The notes: generated by a model not told the origin, from the sequence alone. A stretch of DNA of 6,410 bases from an uncultured Bacilli bacterium (GCA_949840855.1 CATKYP010000051.1:1-6410), one strand, 5' to 3'. Counted from the first letter of the stretch, positions 1-6,315 are shown. Program-made: numbers and translations.

Positions 1-87
1 CTTAGCTATATATAATAACAAAAAAGCAGGAATTTATCCAATATTATATGAACAAATTTCTATTTTTTTGTTAATTTTATACATTTT

Positions 88-117
88 GTTGCATTTACTT
101 CTTCAAAGTTGCATTTA
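88..117. repeat. Direct repeat, two GTTGCATTTA copies
   Basis: The 10-mer GTTGCATTTA occurs at 88-97 and again at 108-117, exactly 20 bases apart, about two helical turns. A looser third copy (GTTTTACATTT, 118-128) follows directly. The repeat lies upstream of the lipoprotein gene and of its candidate promoter, so it could be a regulator binding site. In such AT-rich DNA a short repeat may also be chance. No regulator is encoded nearby. Confidence 0.35.
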
Positions 118-135
118 GTTTTACATTTGAGCATA

Positions 136-164
136 TTGTTTTTTTTAATAGTTTATGTTAAATT
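136..164 (+). promoter_or_regulatory. Candidate sigma-A promoter for the cyclophilin lipoprotein
   Basis: A TTGTTT hexamer (136-141) and TAAATT (159-164) are separated by 17 bases. A TG dinucleotide one base before the -10 (156-157) makes it an extended -10 form. It would start transcription about 25 bases before the ATG at 196, leaving a short leader that carries the ribosome binding site. The match is moderate and AT-rich DNA gives many such hits. Confidence 0.3.
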
Positions 165-195
165 AAAATTAATAATAAAAGAAAGGAATAGATAT

Positions 196-789
196 ATGAA
201 AAAGAGTTTTAAAATATTTATTATTACCCTTATAGCATTATTAATTACTGGTTGCTCAAATAATAAAGATAGCAATGATAAAGACGATAATCTATTAAGT
301 GGTAAGCATAAAGTAGAAATTTCTATTAAAGATTATGGATTAATTAGTCTTGAATTAGATGCTGACGTAGCTCCTATTACAGTTACTAATTTTGTAAATC
401 TTACAAAAGAAGGATTTTATGATGGTTTGAAGTTTCATAGGATAATTGAAGGATTTATGATACAAGGAGGACAATCTGAAACAACTGAAGTAGATAACAT
501 AAAAGGCGAATTCGAGTCTAATGGTATTACTAATAATATTTCCCATAAAAGAGGTGTTATCTCAATGGCAAGAGCAAATGATTATGATAGTGCATCTAGT
601 CAATTCTTTATTGTTCAAGAGGATAGTCCTCACTTAGATAATGAATATGCCGCCTTTGGTCATGTTACTAAAGGAATAGAAATAGTTGATAAAATTTGTA
701 GTGATGCAGATCCTATTGATGGGAACGGAAGTATAGAAGATAGTAAAAGACCAGTAATCGAAAGTATTAAATATCTTGGTAAAAAGTAA
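196..789 (+). CDS. Cyclophilin-type peptidylprolyl isomerase lipoprotein
   Basis: This 197-residue protein should catalyse cis-trans isomerisation of prolyl bonds on the outer face of the membrane. Residues 1-20 are a lipoprotein signal peptide: KK near the start, a hydrophobic stretch, and a lipobox ITGC with the lipidated cysteine at 20. A Ser/Asn/Asp/Lys-rich linker follows (about 21-34), then a cyclophilin domain (about 37-195). Family signatures are intact: FHRIIEGFMIQGG at 80-92, with the catalytic arginine at 82; ISMARA at 122-127; SSQFFI at 134-139; and LDNEYAAFG at 147-155. The ATG at 196 is chosen because AAAGGAA lies about 8 bases upstream and the signal peptide starts there. The frame is open back to 109 with a TTG, but that would bury the signal peptide behind 29 extra residues. 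The gene is monocistronic and convergent with the five-gene operon. Typical substrates of such lipoproteins are exported proteins; its own substrate is unknown. Confidence 0.93.
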   Translation: MKKSFKIFIITLIALLITGCSNNKDSNDKDDNLLSGKHKVEISIKDYGLISLELDADVAPITVTNFVNLTKEGFYDGLKFHRIIEGFMIQGGQSETTEVDNIKGEFESNGITNNISHKRGVISMARANDYDSASSQFFIVQEDSPHLDNEYAAFGHVTKGIEIVDKICSDADPIDGNGSIEDSKRPVIESIKYLGKK

Positions 790-791
790 AT

Positions 792-816
792 AAAAAACTA
801 CTAAAAGTAGTTTTTT
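792..816. terminator. Bidirectional Rho-independent terminator
   Basis: A perfect 11-bp inverted repeat, AAAAAACTACT (792-802) and AGTAGTTTTTT (806-816), closes a 3-base AAA loop. Because the outer arms are A6 and T6, a U-tract follows the hairpin on both strands. It lies two bases past the stop of the lipoprotein gene and two bases past the stop of the converging membrane protein gene, so it can end both transcripts. The GC core is small, so efficiency is uncertain. Confidence 0.85.
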
Positions 817-818
817 AT

Positions 819-1574
819 TTATATAAGATAACTAATTGCAATAATTATACTGCCAAATACTATTCCTATAATTGTATTTCTTCTGTTCTTGCAACTTGTT
901 AATTTTAAAATTATTTCATTTACTAAAATAAAAGCAAACATCCCTATAAGTATAGAGATTATACTGCCTAAACATAAGGCATTGCCATAAATTCCAATGA
1001 ATGACATAATTATACTACCTATAAGTGGTGCTAATATATAGGAAGATAGTTTTAATGTTGTTATAGATCTAAAAGACTTTTGCTGATTAATCAAATAAAA
1101 CAATATAAATCCTATTATAAAATCTATAATACTAATTTTTATCGTCTCATCTATAGCTTCTTTCATAATATTATTTGCAGATACATAGATCTCTGTTCCT
1201 ATCATAATATTATAAAATATAAATGCAATTAACAATATATTTCCTAAATACATATAATTTAGTGGAAGTTCCTTTTTTGATAATTTTTCACTACTAGTAT
1301 TATTAGAATAATTGCTAATTATTTTTAATATTATATATCCTAGACAAAAGAAAATGAATAAATAATGTAATTTTCTAAAACCTAAGTAATTATATACATC
1401 AGGAATTAAATATAGCAAGATTATCATTGTTAATATTGAAAAAATCATTCCGAAAATAAAATCGGAAATTTTTTTCTTGTATCTGTTTTCTAAAAAGCCA
1501 TTGCACATAATACCTATTAATGAAAACAGTCCTATAACCCCTGTTAAAACTATACCACACATACCTTTACTCAT
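819..1574 (-). CDS. ZIP-like eight-helix membrane protein lacking metal ligands
   Basis: This 251-residue integral membrane protein has about eight hydrophobic segments with few charges. Its layout resembles the ZIP metal-transporter family. An N-terminal GLFSLIGIMCNG helix is followed by a segment ending LIPDV (56-60), which corresponds to the DLIPEA end of ZIP helix 2. A hydrophilic Asn/Ser/Lys loop lies at about 88-103. Later come an APLIGS stretch (182-187), matching the APLGAL region, and a GMFAFILVNE stretch (211-220), matching the GAFLYVAL-E helix. The two ZIP metal-binding motifs of helices 4 and 5 (HN.PEG) appear as YNIMIG (121-126) and DFIIGF (151-156): Asn and Gly partly persist, but the histidines and glutamates are gone. 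It is probably not a working metal transporter of the usual kind; a divergent function is inferred. ATG is preceded by AGAGGT. It is last in the operon, 12 bases after uppP. Assignment to ZIP is by pattern only and could be wrong; an unrelated polytopic protein is the alternative. Confidence 0.85.
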   Translation of the reverse strand: MSKGMCGIVLTGVIGLFSLIGIMCNGFLENRYKKKISDFIFGMIFSILTMIILLYLIPDVYNYLGFRKLHYLFIFFCLGYIILKIISNYSNNTSSEKLSKKELPLNYMYLGNILLIAFIFYNIMIGTEIYVSANNIMKEAIDETIKISIIDFIIGFILFYLINQQKSFRSITTLKLSSYILAPLIGSIIMSFIGIYGNALCLGSIISILIGMFAFILVNEIILKLTSCKNRRNTIIGIVFGSIIIAISYLI

Positions 1575-1586
1575 AAATACCTCTTT

Positions 1587-2396
1587 TTATAAAATCATTA
1601 TTATAACTAATACTGCAAGCATTATTCTATATATCATAAATGCTTTAAAATCGTGATTATCTAAATATTTTAATAAGAATTTAATGCAAATAAGTCCAGT
1701 GATGAAGGCTGATAATATTCCTATTAAAAATACCCCTAGATTTGAAAATATCAATGTCCATGTTTCCTTTTTTAAAAGCTTTATAAAGACAGCTCCTGCT
1801 ACTACTGGTGCTGATAAATAGAAAGAAAATTTAGCAGCATCATCTCTTTTTACACCTAGCACTCTTGCTGTAGCTATTGTGGTGCCACTCCTTGAAAAAC
1901 CTGGAATAAGAGCAAATACTTGACTACAACCAATTATTATGGCATCTTTTAAGCTTATATCAAAAACATCTTTTTTATTTTTACTATGTTTATCAGCTAA
2001 ATAAATGATAACACCCATTACTAATAAAGCTAAGGCAATTAGTATGTAGTTTTTGCGAAGAACTTCATCTATTATGTCTTCAAAAAATACACCTACAATA
2101 CCAGCTGGGATTGTAGCAGCTACTAAATACCAAAGTAGTCTCCCGCTTTTATCTTTTACTCCTTTAGTAAGGCCCTTTGTTATCATACTAAAAAACTCTT
2201 TGAAGAAAAAGACAAGAATAGCAAGAAGGGTTCCAAGATGTAAGCTTATATCAAAAGTTAATTCTAAATTGCTACTCATAAATTTACCTATTCCAATAAT
2301 ATCTCTAAATATTATTAGATGAGCACTTGATGAAATAGGTAAAAATTCGGCTATTCCTTGTATAATTCCTAATATAACTATTTCTAGTGTATGCAT
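1587..2396 (-). CDS. uppP: Undecaprenyl-diphosphatase UppP (BacA)
   Basis: UppP removes one phosphate from undecaprenyl diphosphate on the outer side of the membrane, regenerating the lipid carrier for peptidoglycan and other wall polymers; overexpression in other bacteria gives bacitracin resistance. The protein has 269 residues, normal for the BacA family, and is almost entirely hydrophobic. The first signature, QGIAEFLPISSSAHL (13-27), holds the family glutamate (17), the serines and the histidine (26). The second, PGFSRSGTT (165-173), holds the essential arginine (169). LTFDISLHLGTLLAI (46-60) is also typical. The ATG starts directly after the TAA of the DUF368 gene with no gap, and its ribosome binding site (GGAGATGA) lies within the end of that gene, so translation is probably coupled. 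UppP and the DUF368 transporter act in succession on the same lipid. Confidence 0.96.
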   Translation of the reverse strand: MHTLEIVILGIIQGIAEFLPISSSAHLIIFRDIIGIGKFMSSNLELTFDISLHLGTLLAILVFFFKEFFSMITKGLTKGVKDKSGRLLWYLVAATIPAGIVGVFFEDIIDEVLRKNYILIALALLVMGVIIYLADKHSKNKKDVFDISLKDAIIIGCSQVFALIPGFSRSGTTIATARVLGVKRDDAAKFSFYLSAPVVAGAVFIKLLKKETWTLIFSNLGVFLIGILSAFITGLICIKFLLKYLDNHDFKAFMIYRIMLAVLVIIMIL

Positions 2397-3236
2397 TTAT
2401 TCATCTCCTAACTTATATCCAACAATATTTCCAACTATAAATAAAACTAAGCCTATAATAAGTTCTATTACCCCAAATTTATTATCAAATACTCCTATAA
2501 TAAGGACTAAAATTGATGATATTATAAAACCAAGTATTGCATAATAGGTAATTATTTCATATTTTTTTAATAGAAATTCTATTAGTTTAGCAATTAGGAT
2601 AATTCCTATTAATACTCCTATTCCAAAAGGAATTAAAATACTCATGTTATTTGAGAGTAACTCAAGGTTAGTTATGCTACTAACTGTATTTAAAATTGGT
2701 TTATAAAAGCCTAGAAGCATCAAGACAAAACTTCCACTAATACCAGGAACTACCATAGTAGCTGCTGTAATAACTCCTACTAAGAAAAGAATAAAAGTCA
2801 TTCCTATATTTATTTCATTTAAACTAACATCACCTAATCCATTTTTAGTGAATGTAAGAAATATTATTAGTAAAAATGTAATTATAAATGCTATAATATT
2901 TCCTTTACTTTTTTTCTCATTGGCAACTCTTTTGTATATTAGTGGTACACCTCCAACAATTAGTCCTACAAAGAATAAAGTTGTTGGAACAGGATAATTT
3001 TCTAGTGTGTAGTTTAATAATTTACTTAAAAGTAATATTGATAAAACTCCACCTACTCCGATAGGAATAATAAAAGCTAAATTTTTCTTTAAATTAGAAA
3101 AAATATGGCTAATTGTATTAATGAGCTCCTCATAAATTCCTAATGTTATAGCAAGTGTTCCTCCGCTAACTCCTGGAATAATATTTGCAATTCCTAAGAT
3201 GAACCCCTTTATCATTAAAATTAATTTATCTTTCAT
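2397..3236 (-). CDS. popT: DUF368 family undecaprenyl phosphate transporter (PopT)
   Basis: This 279-residue polytopic membrane protein belongs to DUF368. Members of that family have been reported as polyprenyl-phosphate translocases (PopT), alongside DedA-type UptA proteins, returning undecaprenyl phosphate from the outer to the inner leaflet. The hallmark is present twice: IIPGVSGGTLAI (19-30) and VVPGISGSFVLM (162-173). The two halves are visibly related: after each PG.SGG/S comes LGIYEELINTIS or LGFYKPILNTVS, then an IPIGVGG or IPFGIGV helix, as expected of an internal duplication with inverted topology. A short Lys-rich cytoplasm-like loop lies at 102-112. The ATG overlaps the TGA of the upstream DUF84 gene by four bases (ATGA) and is preceded by AAGGAGA. 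uppP follows with zero gap, strongly supporting the lipid-carrier role. The transport function is family knowledge, not shown by this sequence. Confidence 0.94.
   Translation of the reverse strand: MKDKLILMIKGFILGIANIIPGVSGGTLAITLGIYEELINTISHIFSNLKKNLAFIIPIGVGGVLSILLLSKLLNYTLENYPVPTTLFFVGLIVGGVPLIYKRVANEKKSKGNIIAFIITFLLIIFLTFTKNGLGDVSLNEINIGMTFILFLVGVITAATMVVPGISGSFVLMLLGFYKPILNTVSSITNLELLSNNMSILIPFGIGVLIGIILIAKLIEFLLKKYEIITYYAILGFIISSILVLIIGVFDNKFGVIELIIGLVLFIVGNIVGYKLGDE
2401..2408 (-). promoter_or_regulatory. uppP ribosome binding site inside popT
   Basis: GGAGATGA on the minus strand overlaps the last codons of the DUF368 gene (Gly-Asp-Glu) and is followed by its TAA and immediately by the uppP ATG. 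A ribosome finishing popT would stand on the uppP start, which suggests translational coupling and fixed stoichiometry of the two proteins. Confidence 0.7.
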
Positions 3237-3787
3237 TTGGTCTCCTTTTTATCTTCATCTTTCCATATATCATCATTAATAAATGGTGTAAGTGCCATAG
3301 TAAAGGCTTGCTCTGTTAAATCAACTCTACTAACTTCTCCTTTAGTTAGAAAATTAATGCCTCCTTTTCCTTTGGATAAATTATGCTTTTGAAATATACT
3401 ATCAAAAACTGACCCTAATTCCTTTTCTATAATTTCTTCTATATATTTTTCAGGAACAGGAAAGCCTGCACTAGTTCCAAAGCTTTCATAACCATATTTG
3501 TCTTTAATTACAGCAATATTTATATTTTGCCAACTTCCTAATAAATTTGTGAGTCCTGCTTCTATTCCTAAGAAATAGTCAATATCAAGACTATTTTCTT
3601 TAGCATAAGTAATTAGATTAGCAACTCTATTTTTTGCTCCTATATAAATATCTTTATCTACTGGTTGCCCTGCTACATTAGAATCTACTGATATTCCAGT
3701 AAGTTCTATTTCCTTAAAGTATTTTGATAAAGCTATTCTAGCTCCTTCAATTTTACTAGGATTAGTTGTACCTATTAGTACTTTCAT
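3233..3787 (-). CDS. yjjX: DUF84/YjjX inosine/xanthosine triphosphatase
   Basis: This 184-residue cytosolic protein belongs to the DUF84 (NTPase I-T) family, whose E. coli member YjjX dephosphorylates ITP and XTP to the diphosphates and so keeps damaged purines out of DNA and RNA. Family marks are present: GTTNPSKIEGA at the N-terminus (6-16), the nucleotide-entry motif; GQPVDKD (40-46); GAKNRV (50-55); GIEAG (74-78) with the acidic residue; and the GG-INFLTKGEVSR segment followed by LTEQAFTMALTPF (142-169). The length is slightly above the usual, because of a charged tail (DEDKKETK). The ATG follows AGGAGA, and the gene starts eight bases after the ppaC TAG. Its TGA stop overlaps the next start codon and shows that UGA means stop here. 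It is a housecleaning enzyme travelling with ppaC; substrate preference is inferred from the family. Confidence 0.92.
   Translation of the reverse strand: MKVLIGTTNPSKIEGARIALSKYFKEIELTGISVDSNVAGQPVDKDIYIGAKNRVANLITYAKENSLDIDYFLGIEAGLTNLLGSWQNINIAVIKDKYGYESFGTSAGFPVPEKYIEEIIEKELGSVFDSIFQKHNLSKGKGGINFLTKGEVSRVDLTEQAFTMALTPFINDDIWKDEDKKETK
3241..3247 (-). promoter_or_regulatory. popT ribosome binding site in the yjjX tail
   Basis: AAGGAGA on the minus strand, five to six bases before the popT ATG, is near-perfectly complementary to the 16S tail. It lies inside the Lys-Lys-Glu-Thr-Lys codons ending the DUF84 gene, so the charged tail of that protein partly reflects this embedded site. Confidence 0.7.
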
Positions 3788-3795
3788 ATGTTCTC

Positions 3796-5412
3796 CTAAT
3801 TGTCTAGTGCATCCATTATTAGAGGAACAACATTTTTCTTACGAGAAACACAATTTTCAATGAAATCTCCTTCATTCATTTCTTTACCATAAGCAAGTTC
3901 TACTAGGCTTTTAGCTTTTTCGTTAAATAGTATATAACTACCATTTTTAACTATATCAGTAACATATAGTGCTACAAAAGAGTATCCATTTGACTCACTA
4001 ACTTCATCTAATACTTTAATATATTCATTCATCTTAACTTTTATATCATCAAAATTCATGGTGAAGAATTGACCTATTGCAAATTTTTTATCGTTTATAG
4101 TAAATAGTTTATAATCATTATAAAGTACATCTTCAGGACTCATTCCATCTAGTGAAGTTCCTGCTTTTAATAAGTTCATACCATATTCTTCATAATCTAC
4201 ACCAGCAATTTTACTAAGTTCATATACTGCTTCTTCATCTTTTTCTGTTTTTGTTGGACTTTTTAATATTAAAGTATCTGATAATATTCCTGAAATAAGC
4301 ATTCCTGCAATATTCTTAGGAATTTCAATATCTTTTTCTTTAAATAAAGTATAAACAATTGTACAAGTTGAACCAACAGCCATATTTCTAAAGTTAATTG
4401 GTTGATTAGTTGTAATACTACCTAAATTGTGATGATCTACTATTTCAACAATTTCGGCTTCATCTATTCCATCGGCGCTTTGAAGCTTCTCATTATGATC
4501 TACTAAAATTACTTTTTTTGGATGCTTACTATTTAAATCAGTAATTCTAAGTAACCCTAAACATTTTTCGTTTTTATCAACTACTGGGTAGTTAGTATGT
4601 CTAAGTTTTTCATTTATTTCTAGAAAGTCTCCAACATAATCTGTCTGATCAAAATTTGTTGTATTATAGCTTGTAACCATTGTTTTTAGGTAGTTGCTAA
4701 GTGACACTATTTTAGCAACATGATAACTATCATATGGACTCATTACTACATTTACTTTATTTTTTCTAGCAAGAGAAAAATTTTCTTCGCTCATTTCTAA
4801 GTTTCCTGTTAATATAATAAGTTTTATTTTCTCTTCTAAAGCCCTTTTTATAATGTCATTTCTATCTCCTGTTATTAAAACATGATTATTATCTAAGCTT
4901 ACTTTATCTAAAAATGTTTCGGTTTTATAATTTGCAACTAATAAATCTCCAAAAATCTCTTTATCAAAGCGACATACTTCTTTGGCGTTTAGGACTTTAA
5001 GTATATTATCATATGATGTAAATAGAGCATTCTGTTTATCATTTATAAAGGCTCTAGTTAAATCTTTCATTGTGATAAGTCCAGAAAACTCTGAGTTTTC
5101 CTTAACAATAGGAATCCCAGTTAAACCTTCCTTTAACATATATTCATAACCATCATATATTGATTCATTTTCGTTTAAAATAAAATCTTTATGATAGTCA
5201 ATATCTTTTAATTGTAATTTAACATCATTTAGATATTCTGGTTCATTGATTTTAAAATAATCAAGTGCATATTTTGTTTCTTTATTAATTTCTCCTAATC
5301 TTCTAGGTTCAGTATCTCCTCCTAGCTTGTTTTTTAAATAAGAAAGCGCAATACAACTAGTAATAGAATCTGTATCAGGTTTCTTATGTCCAAATATATA
5401 AATCTTCTCCAT
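3796..5412 (-). CDS. ppaC: Manganese-type family II inorganic pyrophosphatase with CBS-DRTGG-CBS insert
   Basis: This 538-residue cytosolic enzyme hydrolyses pyrophosphate to phosphate. It is a DHH-family phosphoesterase split by a regulatory insert. The N-terminal part has FGHKKPDTDS (7-16), with metal ligands H9, D13 and D15. Residues about 72-125 form CBS domain 1, about 145-250 a DRTGG-type domain (LITGDRNDI at 179-187, LTGN at 201-204), and about 255-295 CBS domain 2. The DHH core then resumes: VDHNE (304-308), VDHHN (325-329), GSTCT (347-351) and SGILSDT (374-380, D379). The C-terminal DHHA2 domain ends in the substrate-binding SRKKNVVP (523-530). Known CBS-PPases from clostridia and Moorella are inhibited by AMP/ADP and activated by ATP or diadenosine polyphosphates; similar control is inferred here. 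ATG follows AGAGGT by about eight bases. It is the first gene of the operon, with its own promoter. All catalytic residues appear present. Confidence 0.97.
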   Translation of the reverse strand: MEKIYIFGHKKPDTDSITSCIALSYLKNKLGGDTEPRRLGEINKETKYALDYFKINEPEYLNDVKLQLKDIDYHKDFILNENESIYDGYEYMLKEGLTGIPIVKENSEFSGLITMKDLTRAFINDKQNALFTSYDNILKVLNAKEVCRFDKEIFGDLLVANYKTETFLDKVSLDNNHVLITGDRNDIIKRALEEKIKLIILTGNLEMSEENFSLARKNKVNVVMSPYDSYHVAKIVSLSNYLKTMVTSYNTTNFDQTDYVGDFLEINEKLRHTNYPVVDKNEKCLGLLRITDLNSKHPKKVILVDHNEKLQSADGIDEAEIVEIVDHHNLGSITTNQPINFRNMAVGSTCTIVYTLFKEKDIEIPKNIAGMLISGILSDTLILKSPTKTEKDEEAVYELSKIAGVDYEEYGMNLLKAGTSLDGMSPEDVLYNDYKLFTINDKKFAIGQFFTMNFDDIKVKMNEYIKVLDEVSESNGYSFVALYVTDIVKNGSYILFNEKAKSLVELAYGKEMNEGDFIENCVSRKKNVVPLIMDALDN

Positions 5413-5435
5413 ATTTATTACCTCTTTCTATATAA

Positions 5436-5444
5436 ATTGTATCA
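5436..5444 (-). promoter_or_regulatory. Extended -10 promoter driving the ppaC operon
   Basis: On the minus strand TGATACAAT reads as a TG extended -10 followed by a five-of-six TATAAT match (TACAAT). It ends about 24 bases before the ppaC start codon. The -35 position (about 5459-5464, TATTTT) is poor, which suits an extended -10 promoter. Transcription would start near 5429, leaving a leader of about 17 bases containing only the AGAGGT ribosome binding site. No riboswitch fits in that space. Confidence 0.6.
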
Positions 5445-5455
5445 TAAAATAAAAT

Positions 5456-5479
5456 AAAAAAATAGTAAATATACTATTT
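5456..5479 (-). terminator. Rho-independent terminator of the DUF6273 remnant
   Basis: On the minus strand an 8-bp stem, AAATAGTA (5472-5479) and TACTATTT (5460-5467), closes a four-base loop and runs into seven Ts (5456-5462) and further T-rich sequence. The TAG stop of the remnant gene is inside the upstream arm. The stem has only one G-C pair, so it is weak. The T-tract abuts the ppaC promoter, separating the remnant from the operon. Confidence 0.5.
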
Positions 5480-6291
5480 ATTTTTTAACTTATAAGGATT
5501 TGAGGCTGTTCCATCTCCATCTATAATTTTGACATCAGAGGATAGAAATATGACAGGGCGAGTACCCCATTCACCTATAGCTAATGTAGTAAAACTAGTA
5601 TCACCATTTTTTGATATAACAGTTACGTTATAGTAGTTATCATTATTAGGCTTTAAAACCCAAAAATAATCTGTATGTTTAGAAGGCTCTGATTCCATAG
5701 TATTATTACTATTATATATCCAACCAGCTTTTGGATTTTTATCTGAATTTGAACTTATTCTACAAATTAATATATTCTCATAACAACTATTCACTCCATT
5801 AGAATATGTATATGCGTAATAACTTGGATGCCTTAAACTTACTTTTCCTATCCAATTTATTGAATTATCAGTATATACTTAATTACTTATTTCTGCTTCA
5901 TAAAGTTCTTGCCCTGATAACCCCCCATTATTAGATGAACCTAAGTACCATTTTGCATCTGCTATCATAGACCTAGCTTCAAAACCTAGTCCTATTGTAT
6001 CATAACTTCCACTTCTATTTTAGTAATCTCCATTATTAAATAATGTCATCAAGCTTGATGTACTCCAATTATTTTTATTACTTATATCCCAAGAAATATT
6101 ACCTATTCCAGTATTCCTTATTAATTTTATCCTCTTTTCATAAGTACCTGTTCCATCATCTACATCAAATATTCCTATTATTCTCCATACTTCATCATTG
6201 AATTCTACATAGTTTGCTGGATTATTTCCAATATATCTATAATCTGTTAATGCTATTTTTTTCTCTCATTTATTGCTTCTCCTTTATTAGT
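5474..6291 (-). pseudogene. Remnant of a DUF6273-like surface/pilin-associated protein
   Basis: Read in one minus-strand frame from about 6262 down to the TAG at 5474-5476, this gives a C-terminal domain of the kind found in many low-GC Bacilli surface or prepilin-like proteins. It begins DYRYIGNNPANYVEFNDEVW, continues RIIGIFDVDDG, YEKRIKLIRN and GNISWDISNKNNWSTSSLM, then SMIADAKWYLGS and SINWIGKVSL, and ends WGTRPVIFLSSDVKIIDG and GTASNPYKL. The frame is broken by TAA at 6020-6022 (GDY*NRSGSYD) and TAA at 5879-5881 (EISN*VYTDN). Further upstream a TGA (6266-6268) is bypassed if one base is added to the seven-A run (6256-6262), which joins NKGEAINERKK to IALTDYRYIG. The usual WLLSP-like stretch is also worn (TMESEPS). 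The open piece 5474-5794 begins only at GTG with no ribosome binding site, so it is a fragment, not a gene. The N-terminal signal or pilin part is missing. The domain name is from recognition of the motif pattern. Confidence 0.8.
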
Positions 6292-6315
6292 TTATTTTTT
6301 ATTTATAATAAAGGA
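6280..6315. repeat. 10-bp perfect inverted repeat
   Basis: TCCTTTATTA (6280-6289) and TAATAAAGGA (6306-6315) form a perfect 10-bp stem around a 16-base T-rich loop. It sits at the point where the recognisable remnant frame ends. No T-tract follows directly, so it is not a standard terminator. It might be a relic of a terminator or a deletion endpoint, or chance in AT-rich DNA. Confidence 0.35.

Noticed and set aside
2..118. Open frame from the window edge ending in TAG at 116-118, hydrophobic in its second half
   Set aside because: It could be the tail of a plus-strand gene entering from the left, but it is only 38 codons, has no recognisable motif, and AT-rich DNA gives leucine/isoleucine-rich translations by chance.
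109..195. N-terminal extension of the cyclophilin ORF beginning at TTG 109
   Set aside because: It has no ribosome binding site at the right distance and would place a 29-residue segment before a canonical lipoprotein signal peptide. The ATG at 196 has an AAAGGAA site.
355..546. 63-residue minus-strand ORF inside the cyclophilin gene
   Set aside because: It is antisense to conserved cyclophilin codons and resembles no family; it is a shadow frame.
2053..2322. 89-residue plus-strand ORF inside uppP
   Set aside because: It is antisense to conserved UppP motifs, and its basic composition is typical of a shadow of a membrane protein gene.
5413..5435. Riboswitch or long leader before ppaC
   Set aside because: Only about 17 bases lie between the predicted transcription start and the ATG, too short for a structured leader.
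5474..5794. 106-residue ORF as a stand-alone gene
   Set aside because: It starts at GTG with no Shine-Dalgarno sequence, and domain sequence continues upstream of it through a stop codon; it is treated as part of a pseudogene.
5474..6268. Stop-codon reassignment or recoding to explain the in-frame stops
   Set aside because: Two of the stops are TAA, and TAA, TAG and TGA all act as normal stops in intact genes of the window (TAA in popT and uppP, TAG in ppaC, TGA in yjjX).
6267..6286. AAAGGAG followed by ATG on the minus strand, looking like a start site
   Set aside because: The ATG opens only a 10-codon frame, out of phase with the DUF6273-like sequence; probably chance in purine-rich DNA, or the relic of a start.
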